Shown here: in pieces, positions 23,791 through 32,213 of the stretch
Numbering within the stretch: the stretch's first letter is position 1
Layout of the letters: every line of letters begins with the position of its first letter
Assembly: GCA_029099685.1 (NCBI GenBank)
Contig: JAQXOO010000012.1
Coordinates: forward strand, 123,934 to 187,933
DNA from: Clostridia bacterium
GTDB lineage: Bacteria > Bacillota > Clostridia > Oscillospirales > Butyricicoccaceae
Direction: 5' to 3'
Length of the DNA stretch: 64,000 nucleotides
Notes under the pieces: generated by a model
Databases searched by the model: none
The model's input: the letters and a program-made list of their open reading frames with translations, nothing else
What the model was told of the DNA's origin: nothing
Position numbers and translations under genes: made by a program

Positions 23791-25278
23791 ATGTCTTTGA
23801 TTTCTGTTTCTGACCTGACTTTCGGGTATGAGGGAAGCTTTGATACGATTTTTGAGCACGTCAATCTCCAACTGGATACGGATTGGCGACTGGGTCTGAT
23901 CGGCCGAAACGGCAGGGGAAAAACTACTTTGCTGCGGCTGCTGATGGGAGAGCTGGAATGCCGGGGAACGATCTCGGCTCCGGTGGAATTTGCGTATTTT
24001 CCGTGTGCTGTAAAGGATGACAGCCTTACAGCCGAAACGGTGGTTCGGTCCATTTGTCCCCAGGTTCAGCTATGGGAGCTGCAGAGAGAGCTGTCTCTGC
24101 TGGAGGTAGACGGCGGGGTGCTGGAACGTCCTTTTTGCACCCTGTCCGGCGGACAGAGGACCAAGGTGCTGCTGGCTGCGCTGTTCCAGGGAGAAAACCG
24201 GTTTCTGCTTATTGATGAACCCACCAACCATTTGGATTTGGAAGGCCGCCGGGCGGTCAGCCGGTATCTCCGCGGAAAGAAAGGCTATATTCTGGTTTCC
24301 CATGACCGGGCCTTTCTGGACGGATGTGTGGACCATGTGTTATCCATCAACAAGGCCAATATTGAGGTGCAGAAGGGAAACTTTTCTTCCTGGTGGGAAA
24401 ACAAGCAGCGAAGGGATGAATTTGAGCTTGCCCAAAATGAAAAGCTGAAAAAGGAAGTCAAGCGGCTGGAGCAGACTGCCAGGGGAAAGACCCAGTGGGC
24501 CGACCGGGCGGAAGGACGAAAAATCGGGTTTGATCCGAAAAAGACCGAAAAATCCATGGGACGCAGGGCCTATGAAGGTGCAAAATCCAAAAAGCAGATG
24601 AAGCGCGCAAAGGCCATCCGGGAGCGCAGGGAAGCCGCTGTTGAGGAGACGGCCGCGCTGCTGAAAAATCTGGATGTTGCCTCTGACCTGAAACTGTGGC
24701 CTTTGCGGCACCATGCCGGCACCCTGGTGACACTGGAGGATGTGACAGCCCGCTATGGCGACGTGACCGCTTGCCATGGGGTCAGCCTGGTGGTCAAACA
24801 GGGTGAACGTGTCGCCCTTCGGGGTATAAACGGCTGTGGAAAGTCTACGGTGCTGAAGCTGATTTGCGGAAAGCCGATAGACTTTACAGGGATAGTAACG
24901 AAAGCATCTGGCCTTGTGATTTCCTATGTTTCCCAGGACACCTCCGGCCTGCAGGGCAGCCTTTCGGAGTATGCACGGCAGTGCGGAATTGATGAGAGTC
25001 TGTTCAAGACCATCCTGCGGAAGTTTGGTTTTGTCCGGGACCAGTTTGAAAAGGATATCTCGCGGTTCAGCGGCGGACAGAAGAAAAAGGTGCTTCTTGC
25101 GCGCAGCCTTTGCGAAAAAGCGCACCTGTATGTTTGGGACGAGCCGCTGAATTTCATGGATGTACTGTCCCGGATGCAGATAGAGGAGCTGCTGCTGGAA
25201 TACCGGCCCACGCTGTTGTTTGTGGAGCATGATAAACAGTTTTGCGACAACATCGCCACCAGGACCGTGCTTTTGTGA
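23791..25278 (+). CDS. ABC-F ribosomal protection protein, Lsa/CplR-like
   Basis: A 495-aa soluble tandem ATPase without membrane segments. First domain: FGYEGSFDTIFEHV, DTDWRLGLIGRNGRGKTT (Walker A, ~residues 32-51), LSGGQRTKV and LLIDEPTNHLD. Linker (residues ~200-300): highly charged alpha-helical, as expected for the antibiotic-resistance interdomain arm. Second domain: GINGCGKST, FSGGQKKKV and YVWDEPLNFMD. The DTDW and WDEPLN forms are typical of the Lsa family, whose members (Lsa(A), clostridial CplR) dislodge lincosamides, pleuromutilins and streptogramin A from the 50S E/P-site. Start 23791 has AGGAGGG 9 nt upstream. The attenuator leader supports drug-inducible expression. Confidence 0.9.
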   Translation: MSLISVSDLTFGYEGSFDTIFEHVNLQLDTDWRLGLIGRNGRGKTTLLRLLMGELECRGTISAPVEFAYFPCAVKDDSLTAETVVRSICPQVQLWELQRELSLLEVDGGVLERPFCTLSGGQRTKVLLAALFQGENRFLLIDEPTNHLDLEGRRAVSRYLRGKKGYILVSHDRAFLDGCVDHVLSINKANIEVQKGNFSSWWENKQRRDEFELAQNEKLKKEVKRLEQTARGKTQWADRAEGRKIGFDPKKTEKSMGRRAYEGAKSKKQMKRAKAIRERREAAVEETAALLKNLDVASDLKLWPLRHHAGTLVTLEDVTARYGDVTACHGVSLVVKQGERVALRGINGCGKSTVLKLICGKPIDFTGIVTKASGLVISYVSQDTSGLQGSLSEYARQCGIDESLFKTILRKFGFVRDQFEKDISRFSGGQKKKVLLARSLCEKAHLYVWDEPLNFMDVLSRMQIEELLLEYRPTLLFVEHDKQFCDNIATRTVLL

Positions 25279-25335
25279 GCGCCTGCGTTTTCCGGCAGCT
25301 GCCCCGCAAATACGATTCAATTCTACGGTACAACA

Positions 25336-25362
25336 GATCCCCCGGCAAAAAGCCGGGGGATC
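25336..25362. terminator. GC-rich hairpin between convergent ABC-F and ypeB genes
   Basis: 11-bp perfect stem GATCCCCCGGC/GCCGGGGGATC with AAAAA loop. There is no T run on either side, so termination efficiency is uncertain; the position between convergent genes supports the role. Confidence 0.6.
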
Positions 25363-25393
25363 TCCGTCAAAAGAGTGCAAAAAAGAGGTCGTT

Positions 25394-26710
25394 CTACCGG
25401 GTAAGCATCCCGTTTTCCGTTTCCACCAGCAGCAGCAGGTTTTCCGCCAAACCGGTTTCACAGTTGATATAAACCAGGGCATGACCGCCATCCTCGGTCT
25501 TACAGACAAACTCCCAGCAGAAAACTTCGTTGTAGCCCGTGGTGGGGATATAGGCCAGATGCTCGCGCACCACCTTTAGGTTGTCCGGTATGCTCTGCCT
25601 TGCCGTTTCCAGCGGCACAGCAGGGGAGACAGCTTCCCTCTGATGATGGTTCATGGAATAGCCGGCCGTATCCAGACGCACGACAGAGCCGTCATCCAAA
25701 GCCACGCCTACCTTGACCAAGTCGGGATAGGCGATGATATCGTTTTCACTGAAAGCAAAATTGATGGTGCAGATCGCCTCATAGGTGGTGTGATAACTGG
25801 GTACCATCCGGGTCAGACCCATGGAATTGAGAAACGCCGTTGCCTTTTCCACGGCCTGCTGGGCAGTCAGCCGGCTTTCTCCGGTGGCACGGCTGTCCGT
25901 CAGCGCCAGAGCCAGGCCGCCCTGCTTGGAGATGGTGGCGGTCATGGTGTCGCAGGTAAAGCCGTAGCAGGGGATCTGCCCTTCCGAAGCAAAGCTGAAA
26001 CGGACCAGGGAGGGATCCTTGCCCATCAGCTGCGACGCTTTTTGCAGGGCTTCGTCCTGGGTCAGCTCCCGCTGCCCCTCCAAAGCCCTGGGCTTGCGCC
26101 GGGAAACATGATCGGAATAGGGCCCGTCATAAATCAGCGACGCATACTCCGGGAACTCGTCGTTCACCTTGAACAACGCCCCGCTGACGCCGTCCTGATC
26201 GGCTGCACCGGCTGTGACGGCACGAAAATCCGCGCCGCCTGTATCCACCTGTTCTTTCAGCACATCCAGATTTTCCAGCATGGAGGACGCGTTGCCGCAC
26301 AGAGAACACAGCGCGTCCCATTCCGCAGGTGTGGCGCGATCATAGGCGCTGCCGCGCATGAGATAATACGCATAGTCGCCCACCTGGGAAATGTAGGTTT
26401 CGATCTGTTCCAGGCGCCGGTCGCCCAAAGGCAGGGCGGACAAAGCCGCCGAGGCCAGTTGGCTCTCTTTCCATACGTCGGCGGCCAGGGTCTGACGCAT
26501 GGCGCCTTCGGGAACATAACGGGCTTTTTCCAGGGAGGTTTCCAGCAGGTTCAGACTGTTGAGCAGCTGAGACAGGCTCTTCTGATGCTGGACCTGCGTA
26601 TAAGCTGCATACTGCGCTTCACGGTTTGCATAATAGAGCGTGCTTCCCCCCAGGATCACAGACAGCGCCAGGGCAAAACAGGCCAGATGCGTCAAGGCTC
26701 CTTTTTCCAA
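25394..26710 (-). CDS. ypeB: germination protein YpeB
   Basis: A 438-aa protein with one N-terminal membrane anchor/signal (residues ~5-28) and the YpeB architecture: an N-terminal helical half (YTQVQHQKSLSQLLNSLN, then YISQVGDYAYYLMRG) followed by PepSY-like repeats (LTQDEALQKASQLMG; LTAQQAVEKATAFLNSMG). YpeB sits in the spore inner membrane and is needed to localise and stabilise the cortex-lytic enzyme SleB. The start is TTG at 26710 with AAAGGAG 9 nt upstream. It is alone here, whereas sleB and ypeB are usually adjacent; the SleB-family gene at 6.0-6.8 kb could be a partner. Confidence 0.93.
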   Translation of the reverse strand: MEKGALTHLACFALALSVILGGSTLYYANREAQYAAYTQVQHQKSLSQLLNSLNLLETSLEKARYVPEGAMRQTLAADVWKESQLASAALSALPLGDRRLEQIETYISQVGDYAYYLMRGSAYDRATPAEWDALCSLCGNASSMLENLDVLKEQVDTGGADFRAVTAGAADQDGVSGALFKVNDEFPEYASLIYDGPYSDHVSRRKPRALEGQRELTQDEALQKASQLMGKDPSLVRFSFASEGQIPCYGFTCDTMTATISKQGGLALALTDSRATGESRLTAQQAVEKATAFLNSMGLTRMVPSYHTTYEAICTINFAFSENDIIAYPDLVKVGVALDDGSVVRLDTAGYSMNHHQREAVSPAVPLETARQSIPDNLKVVREHLAYIPTTGYNEVFCWEFVCKTEDGGHALVYINCETGLAENLLLLVETENGMLTR

Positions 26711-26781
26711 AACAGATCACTCCTTTGCCATAGTTTTTCTGAAATGTTTTGAAATTATGCGTGAACGAGGGCCCGGAGAGG

Positions 26782-26810
26782 TTGCCCAAACGGAAAAAGA
26801 ATGGTATACT
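26782..26810 (+). promoter_or_regulatory. promoter of the trpS-tagO-mnaA operon
   Basis: TTGCCC (26782-26787), 17-nt spacer, TATACT (26805-26810). The ~58-nt leader is too short for a T-box. Confidence 0.7.
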
Positions 26811-26873
26811 ATTTCTACTTGTAGCCTTCCCTTTAAACGGTAAGGAGCTTTCCAAAAAAGGAGTCGATAAGAT

Positions 26874-27890
26874 ATGGCAGACATTGCCGTCGAAAAGAAG
26901 AAAATCGTCCTCAGTGGGATCCAGCCCTCGGGTAATCAGTTCACACTGGGAAACTATATTGGCGCGATCCGCAACTGGGCAAATATGCAGGACGAATTTG
27001 ACTGCATCTACATGATCGCCAACGAGCACTCCATCACGGTCCGCCAGGAACCTGCAAAGCTGCGGGAAAATACATATCGCGCCCTGGCCAGCCTTCTGGC
27101 GGCCGGAATCGATCCCCAGAAGAGCATCGTGTTCATCCAAAGCCATGTCCCGGCCCATGCGGAGCTTGCCTGGATCCTGAATTGCTATACCATGTTTGGG
27201 GAGTTGTCCCGCATGACCCAGTTCAAGGACAAATCCTCCAAGAATGCGGACAATATCAACGCGGGTCTGTTCACCTATCCTGTTCTGATGGCAGCCGACA
27301 TTCTGATCTATCAGGCTGACCTGGTGCCGGTGGGCGCCGATCAGAAACAGCACGTGGAGATTGCCCGGGACATTGCCAACCGGTTCAACGGCCTTTACAG
27401 CAACACCTTTAAACTTCCGGAGCCTTATATTCCCGCCATCGGAGCCAAGATCATGAGCCTGGCTGAGCCGGAAAAGAAGATGAGCAAGTCCGACCCCAAT
27501 GTCAACGCAAGCATTCTTGTGATGGACAAAAAGGAGGATATCCTCCGCAAGTTCAAGCGCGCCGTCACCGATTCCCAGGGAGAAGTGCGCCGCGGACCGG
27601 ACAAGCCCGGCATCAACAACCTGATCACCATTTATTCGGTGGCCACGGGCTTGACCCCGGAACAGGTGGAGGCCCAGTTCGCCGGCAAGGGCTACGGCGA
27701 TTTTAAGGCAGCCTGCGGTGAAGCCGTGGCTGAGATGCTGCGTCCCTTCCGCGAGCAGGTGGAAGACCTGATGAAGAACAAGGATTATCTGGACCAGGTC
27801 GCGCGGGAAGGCGCTGAAAAGGCAGCCCGCCTGGCCGCACGCACATTGAGCAAGGTGCAGAAAAAGGTGGGCTTTGTGCCCAAGCTGTAA
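26874..27890 (+). CDS. trpS: tryptophanyl-tRNA synthetase
   Basis: A 338-aa class I synthetase, normal length. The HIGH-like motif is QPSGNQFTLGNY (~residues 15-26; TLGN variants are usual in TrpRS) and the KMSKS loop is KKMSKSDPN (~residue 201). VLMAADILIYQADLVPVG lies between. GGAG ribosome-binding site 10 nt before ATG 26874. It is first in an operon otherwise devoted to wall-polymer synthesis. Confidence 0.97.
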   Translation: MADIAVEKKKIVLSGIQPSGNQFTLGNYIGAIRNWANMQDEFDCIYMIANEHSITVRQEPAKLRENTYRALASLLAAGIDPQKSIVFIQSHVPAHAELAWILNCYTMFGELSRMTQFKDKSSKNADNINAGLFTYPVLMAADILIYQADLVPVGADQKQHVEIARDIANRFNGLYSNTFKLPEPYIPAIGAKIMSLAEPEKKMSKSDPNVNASILVMDKKEDILRKFKRAVTDSQGEVRRGPDKPGINNLITIYSVATGLTPEQVEAQFAGKGYGDFKAACGEAVAEMLRPFREQVEDLMKNKDYLDQVAREGAEKAARLAARTLSKVQKKVGFVPKL

Positions 27891-27914
27891 ACCTGTTGGA
27901 ATCGGAGATAACAT

Positions 27915-29045
27915 ATGATCGATAATAGTCTGACGCTGACCAGCCTGTTTGCCTTTATTTTGGCGTTGGCGATTTCGTTTGCCTGTACGCCGGCTGTAAG
28001 AATGCTGGCCATTAAGATCAAGGCGGTGGATGTCCCAAAGGATAACCGCCGGATGCACAAGGTCCCGATCCCCAGAATGGGCGGTCTGGCGATCTTTGCG
28101 GGTTTTTTGGTGAGCGTACTGTTTTTTGTTCCTTTGGGCACGGAATTCCGTTCCATTCTCATCGGTGCCCTTATTCTGGTGGTCCTGGGGATCATTGACG
28201 ATATCGTGGCGCTAAAGCCAAAGACCAAATTTGCAGGGCAGATCATTGCCGCGCTGATCCCGGCGCTTTCCGGAGTCAGCATTCACGGCATTGTCAACCC
28301 CTTTGTGCCCGGACAATACAGCACACTGGGCATCTTTTCCATCCCCTTGACGGTGATTTGGATCGTGGGCATCACCAACGCAGTCAATTTTATTGACGGA
28401 CTGGATGGCCTTGCCTGCGGCGTTTCGGCCATTGCCACAGTCACTATGTTCATCATCGCGGTGCTGTTTGGAGAGACCTATATCGCTCTGATGATGGCGG
28501 CGCTGGCAGGCGCCTGCCTGGGCTTTTTGCCCTATAACATGAACCCCGCGAAGATTTTTATGGGCGACACCGGGTCCATGTTTCTGGGGTATATTCTGGC
28601 CACCGTTTCCATCCAGGGCTTGTTTAAGTTTTATGCGGTGATCTCTTTTGCCGTGCCCTTTATCCTGCTGGGCCTGCCCATTTTTGATACCGGCTTCGCC
28701 ATCGTTCGCCGCCTGCTGAAGGGGCAAAGTCCGCTGCAGGCGGACCGCGGCCACGTACACCACCGGCTCATCGATCTTGGTTTTGACCAGAAGCAGAGCG
28801 TGGCGATTTTGTACGCATTCAGCGCCCTGATGGGATTGACGGCGGTCATTCTGGCCCGCACCAACGAATCCAAGTTGATCATTCTGGCCATCGCTGTGCT
28901 TGTCTGCTTCTTCCTCGCCATGAGCCTGATGTCCTTTGAGAAGCATCACCGGGCGGAAGAACAGGCACAGCTGGAGCGGATCCAGAAAGCTGCCATGGAA
29001 AAAGAAGCTTCCGAAGATACGATCGACGAGGGGGATCCTTCATGA
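27915..29045 (+). CDS. tagO: undecaprenyl-phosphate GlcNAc-1-phosphate transferase (TagO/WecA)
   Basis: A 376-aa membrane enzyme with about ten to eleven hydrophobic segments, starting wall-polymer synthesis by making GlcNAc-PP-undecaprenol. Conserved cytoplasmic motifs: DVPKDNRRMHKVPIPRMGG, the DD pair in LGIIDDIVAL, NFIDGLDGLACG (catalytic Asp region), KIFMGDTGSMFLGY and DRGHVHHRLIDLG (HHRL loop). The charged C-terminal tail (from ~residue 345) is cytoplasmic. Overlaps mnaA by ATGA; with mnaA and tagA (8.7 kb) it completes the linkage-unit pathway. Confidence 0.95.
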   Translation: MIDNSLTLTSLFAFILALAISFACTPAVRMLAIKIKAVDVPKDNRRMHKVPIPRMGGLAIFAGFLVSVLFFVPLGTEFRSILIGALILVVLGIIDDIVALKPKTKFAGQIIAALIPALSGVSIHGIVNPFVPGQYSTLGIFSIPLTVIWIVGITNAVNFIDGLDGLACGVSAIATVTMFIIAVLFGETYIALMMAALAGACLGFLPYNMNPAKIFMGDTGSMFLGYILATVSIQGLFKFYAVISFAVPFILLGLPIFDTGFAIVRRLLKGQSPLQADRGHVHHRLIDLGFDQKQSVAILYAFSALMGLTAVILARTNESKLIILAIAVLVCFFLAMSLMSFEKHHRAEEQAQLERIQKAAMEKEASEDTIDEGDPS

Positions 29046-30190
29046 GCCGCAAGGTAATGTGCGTCTTCGGCACCCGTCCGGAGGCCAACAAGATGTGCCC
29101 GCTGGTGAAAGAGCTGGAAAGCAGAAAAGAGATCGAAGCCCTGGTGTGCGTTACCGCCCAGCACCGGGAGATGCTGGACCAGATGCTGGCGATTTTTGAT
29201 GTTCACCCGCAGTTTGATCTGAATATCATGGAAAAACAGCAGACGCTGACGACCATCACCAGCAAGGCCATGCTGGGACTGGAAGAGGTGTTCCGCCAGG
29301 TGAAGCCGGACATTGTTTTGGTCCATGGCGACACTACCACCACCTTTGCTGCAGCTTTGGCAGCTTTTTACAACCATGTTCCCATCGGCCACGTGGAAGC
29401 GGGCCTGCGCAGCTTTGACCTGCAGTCCCCCTATCCGGAAGAGGCCAACCGGAGGCTGGTAGGCGTACTGGCCGACGTTCATTTTTCTCCTACCGTCAAC
29501 AATGCGGAAAACCTGAAGCGGGAAAACGTACAGGCGCCCATTTTCATTACCGGCAATACTGCCATCGATGCGCTGAAGCTGACGGTGAAAGAAGATTATG
29601 TATTTGAAGATGAGGCCCTGCGGCAGTTGGATTTCGGGGCGCGCAAGGTGATCGCCATCACGGCCCATCGCCGGGAAAACTACGGGCAGCCCATGGAAAA
29701 CATTATGGAAGCCTTTGCACATCTTGCCAGCAACCATCCCGAGGTGCAGCTGGTGTATCCTGTCCATTTGAGCCCTTATGTGCAGGAAGTGGCCCACCGC
29801 CATCTGGACGGCCTGGACAATGTGCTGCTGGTGCAGCCGTTGGGTGTGGCCGATATGCACAACCTGCTGGCGCGGTCGTATATGGTCATGACCGATTCCG
29901 GCGGCCTGCAGGAGGAAGCGCCCGCCCTGGGCAAGCCTGTTTTGGTCCTGCGGCGGGAAACCGAGCGTCCGGAGGCCGTGGAGGCCGGAACGGTCCGGGT
30001 CATCGGCACGGATCGGGACGTCCTGATCGCCGAGGCGGAGGAACTGCTGCGGGAAGGGGAGCGCTATCACAGCATGGCGCACGCCGTCAATCCCTATGGA
30101 GATGGCTTTGCCTGCCGACGGATCGTGGACGACCTTCTGTACTTCCTGGGTGAAAAAGACCTGCCTGCGGAAAATTTTTTCGCAAAATGA
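29042..30190 (+). CDS. mnaA: UDP-N-acetylglucosamine 2-epimerase (non-hydrolysing)
   Basis: A 382-aa cytoplasmic enzyme interconverting UDP-GlcNAc and UDP-ManNAc, the donor for TagA. Conserved blocks: VFGTRPEANKMCPLVKEL, VLVHGDTTTTFAAALAAF, HVEAGLRSFDLQSPYPEE (catalytic Asp/Glu region), ITAHRRENYGQPMENI and MTDSGGLQEEAPALGKPVL near the C terminus, which holds the UDP. Coupled to tagO by a 4-nt overlap. Confidence 0.97.
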   Translation: MSRKVMCVFGTRPEANKMCPLVKELESRKEIEALVCVTAQHREMLDQMLAIFDVHPQFDLNIMEKQQTLTTITSKAMLGLEEVFRQVKPDIVLVHGDTTTTFAAALAAFYNHVPIGHVEAGLRSFDLQSPYPEEANRRLVGVLADVHFSPTVNNAENLKRENVQAPIFITGNTAIDALKLTVKEDYVFEDEALRQLDFGARKVIAITAHRRENYGQPMENIMEAFAHLASNHPEVQLVYPVHLSPYVQEVAHRHLDGLDNVLLVQPLGVADMHNLLARSYMVMTDSGGLQEEAPALGKPVLVLRRETERPEAVEAGTVRVIGTDRDVLIAEAEELLREGERYHSMAHAVNPYGDGFACRRIVDDLLYFLGEKDLPAENFFAK

Positions 30191-30200
30191 GTGACAGGCT

Positions 30201-30956
30201 ATGAAGAAGAAAAGTGCGGCAGCTGCGATCGCGGCGCTGATCGTTGTGGCGCTTGGCTTTTTTGCCAGCTTCTTTCTGTCCTTTACGGACGGAAAGGACG
30301 AAAATTATACAATAACGCTGCCGGGCCAGGGCTCTGCGGTGATCGATACCAACCCCGAAATGGAGCAGAGCAACCGTGACCAGCTGCAAACCGTTCAGGT
30401 GGACCGAAGCAACGTCCGGGCCGTGATCGCGCGGCTGCAGAGACCTGCGTCCTATCAGTATCAGGCGGAAACCAGCTATTTTTACCGTGAAAGCAAGACC
30501 GTCCTTCGCAGCCAGGTCTGGAAGGAGGACACCCGGACCCGGATCTCGCAGTTCACCGCAGACGGAGAACCCGGCCAGCAGATCCTGCTTACAGAAAACT
30601 GGGTCTATCTCTGGGGAATGGAAGGCGCGTATGTCCGCTATGCCCGTCAGACGCAGGATGCCGACCTCTACAGCCGGGCCCCGTCCTATGAGGATATCCT
30701 GAATATGTCCGCGGACCGGGTCCTGGAGGGCGGAACAGCGGAACTGGACGGCCATTTATGCCTGTATGTGAAAACGCTGGACGAACAGACAGGGGAGACC
30801 GTGCAGTGGTATGTTCTGGCGGAAAACGGACTGCTGTGCTATGCAGAAGGCAGTCTGGACGGCCGGACAACCTATGAGGTCCGCATCACAGACCTGCAGC
30901 CCGAAGGCAGCGCATATACAACATTTCTTCTGCCTGACGGAACACAGCCTGAATAA
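30201..30956 (+). CDS. membrane-anchored secreted protein, possibly LolA/RseB-like
   Basis: A 251-aa protein with a basic start (MKKKSAAAA) and one hydrophobic segment (residues ~7-27), so either signal peptide or N-terminal anchor; the remainder is extracytoplasmic. The order of beta-rich segments (ASYQYQAETSYFYRESKTVLRS as paired strands, then a closing TTYEVRITDLQ) suggests the lipoprotein-carrier/RseB fold that binds acyl chains, but no decisive motif is visible. It starts 10 nt after mnaA, so a link with wall-polymer synthesis is possible. Confidence 0.65.
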   Translation: MKKKSAAAAIAALIVVALGFFASFFLSFTDGKDENYTITLPGQGSAVIDTNPEMEQSNRDQLQTVQVDRSNVRAVIARLQRPASYQYQAETSYFYRESKTVLRSQVWKEDTRTRISQFTADGEPGQQILLTENWVYLWGMEGAYVRYARQTQDADLYSRAPSYEDILNMSADRVLEGGTAELDGHLCLYVKTLDEQTGETVQWYVLAENGLLCYAEGSLDGRTTYEVRITDLQPEGSAYTTFLLPDGTQPE

Positions 30957-30960
30957 CAAA

Positions 30961-30990
30961 ACACCGCAGAGACCGGCTCTGCGGTGTTTG
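30961..30990. terminator. terminator between convergent genes
   Basis: 11-bp stem ACACCGCAGAG/CTCTGCGGTGT with ACCGG loop; TTG on the plus side and a TTTTG run on the minus side, so it can serve both directions. Confidence 0.8.
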
Positions 30991-31011
30991 CTTCAAAAGG
31001 GTAAGTAGCGG

Positions 31012-31350
31012 TCAAAAGCCCAGCAGCAGCAATACGCCGATGATCAGCAAGGTATCACTGATGTTTTCGCTGTCATCGGCCACCAGAAAGTAGACCAAGA
31101 CCAACAGCAGAACGGTGTCTGCGTCAAACTCCGGCAGCTTGATATTGCCGCCGAATAACCCCTTTAGCGCGCTCAGCCCTTTGGGCCGATCCTGGGCAGT
31201 TTCCGGCACAGGCTCCGCCGTCACATCGGCAAAGGCCGGCACAGACGGCGTCTGCGGTAGGGGTGTTTCCGGGACGGAAGCCGGCGGCTGCGGCGCAGGC
31301 GTGCCATCCGGCCAGGCGCCCGCGATGTAACGATTATACAGTCCACTCAC
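31012..31350 (-). CDS. hypothetical protein with Pro-rich linker and hydrophobic C terminus
   Basis: A 112-aa protein, third gene of a minus-strand trio. N-terminal SGLYNRYIAG, then a Pro/Ala/Thr-rich stretch (residues ~15-50), then ALKGLFGG and a C-terminal region with two hydrophobic segments (TVLLLVLVYFLVADD and TLLIIGVLLLLGF). It looks like a small membrane or membrane-associated protein. Its start overlaps the upstream gene's stop (ATGA). No family recognised. Confidence 0.7.
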   Translation of the reverse strand: MSGLYNRYIAGAWPDGTPAPQPPASVPETPLPQTPSVPAFADVTAEPVPETAQDRPKGLSALKGLFGGNIKLPEFDADTVLLLVLVYFLVADDSENISDTLLIIGVLLLLGF

Positions 31351-31847
31351 CTCCCGAGAAGATGCATGGCTGAGGTGGCAGCTTTGGTGACATTGGCCAT
31401 TTTCAGCGCCCGGTCAATGCTGCCGGAACGGCTTTCTTTCAAATAAGGCCGCATGGCCCGCAAAAGGTTTACGCGTTCGCTTTTGATCAAATTCCCGCTT
31501 CCGGACAACGCCTGCATAAGCTGAGGCAGCACAGCGGCCAGCGGAGCAAGCGACTGGCTCCCCTCCGATGAAGATGTTGTCTCGGCCGGCGCAGCGTTGG
31601 GAGATGGCGCGCTTGCCTCTGCCTGCCGGGCCATCAGGGCCCCCAGCATAGCGGACAGGTCCTGCTCCGGCACGGCGGATGCGGGCTGCGGAGCGGGAGC
31701 GGGGGTGGGAACGGGCGGCGCTTCCTCGGCTGGCGCAGGATTGGCGCTGTCCCGCTGGGCCAGGATGGCCTTCGCCATCTCCAGGACCTTTTTCATGCTT
31801 TCCTGGTCGGAGATCAGCTGGTTCAGTCGTTCATCCAGGTCAGCCAT
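31347..31847 (-). CDS. hypothetical protein with coiled-coil start and Ala/Pro-rich linker
   Basis: A 166-aa soluble protein. The first ~35 residues are predicted coiled coil (DERLNQLISDQESMKKVLEM), the next ~70 are low-complexity Pro/Ala, and the C-terminal ~60 form a helical domain (LPQLMQALSGSGNLIKSERV, then RPYLKESRSGSIDRALKM). That C-terminal block superficially recalls 'DNA-binding-like' helical bundles but nothing definite. It is the middle gene of a trio: 6 nt after the upstream gene, ATGA overlap with the downstream one. The strict coupling suggests a complex of all three. Confidence 0.7.
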   Translation of the reverse strand: MADLDERLNQLISDQESMKKVLEMAKAILAQRDSANPAPAEEAPPVPTPAPAPQPASAVPEQDLSAMLGALMARQAEASAPSPNAAPAETTSSSEGSQSLAPLAAVLPQLMQALSGSGNLIKSERVNLLRAMRPYLKESRSGSIDRALKMANVTKAATSAMHLLGR

Positions 31848-31853
31848 AGGCGG

Positions 31854-32135
31854 TCAGACCCCCATGACCTCGATGGCCTTGGCAGCCAGGGCCGCGCCAT
31901 CTTTGGAACTGAGCAAATTCTGCAGCAGCGCCCGGCCGGGGTCCTTGGGCGCGTTCATGGCAAACTGCGCGGCATTTTTCAGCGCGTCACCGCCTCTGTC
32001 AGCCATCATGGCAATGAGCTGCCTGCCGCCCTCGGTATTCATTGCGGCGTTGTATTTGTCCAAACCCTTGATGATCTTCAACCCTTGGGGAGACGACATC
32101 ATGGAGCGGGCGGCGTTCTCGATTTCTCCAGGCAT
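31854..32135 (-). CDS. hypothetical helical protein, first of a three-gene unit
   Basis: A 93-aa protein starting MPGEIENAARSMMSSPQG. The ATG at 32135 is 7 nt from AGGAGG; an ATG two codons earlier (32141) is too close to that site, and longer readings have no support. The sequence is all-helical and Ala/Lys-rich with no Cys and no signal peptide. No known family is recognised. Just upstream on the same strand is CATATACT (revcomp of 32166-32173 region), which resembles -10 elements used by SigE/SigK, hinting at a sporulation gene; this is weak. Confidence 0.65.
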   Translation of the reverse strand: MPGEIENAARSMMSSPQGLKIIKGLDKYNAAMNTEGGRQLIAMMADRGGDALKNAAQFAMNAPKDPGRALLQNLLSSKDGAALAAKAIEVMGV

Positions 32136-32213
32136 CAGCATTCCTCCTAAAACTTGTGATACCACAGTATATGAAGATACAAAAAGAAAGTGACACGGAA
32201 AAGGGAGACTCCA

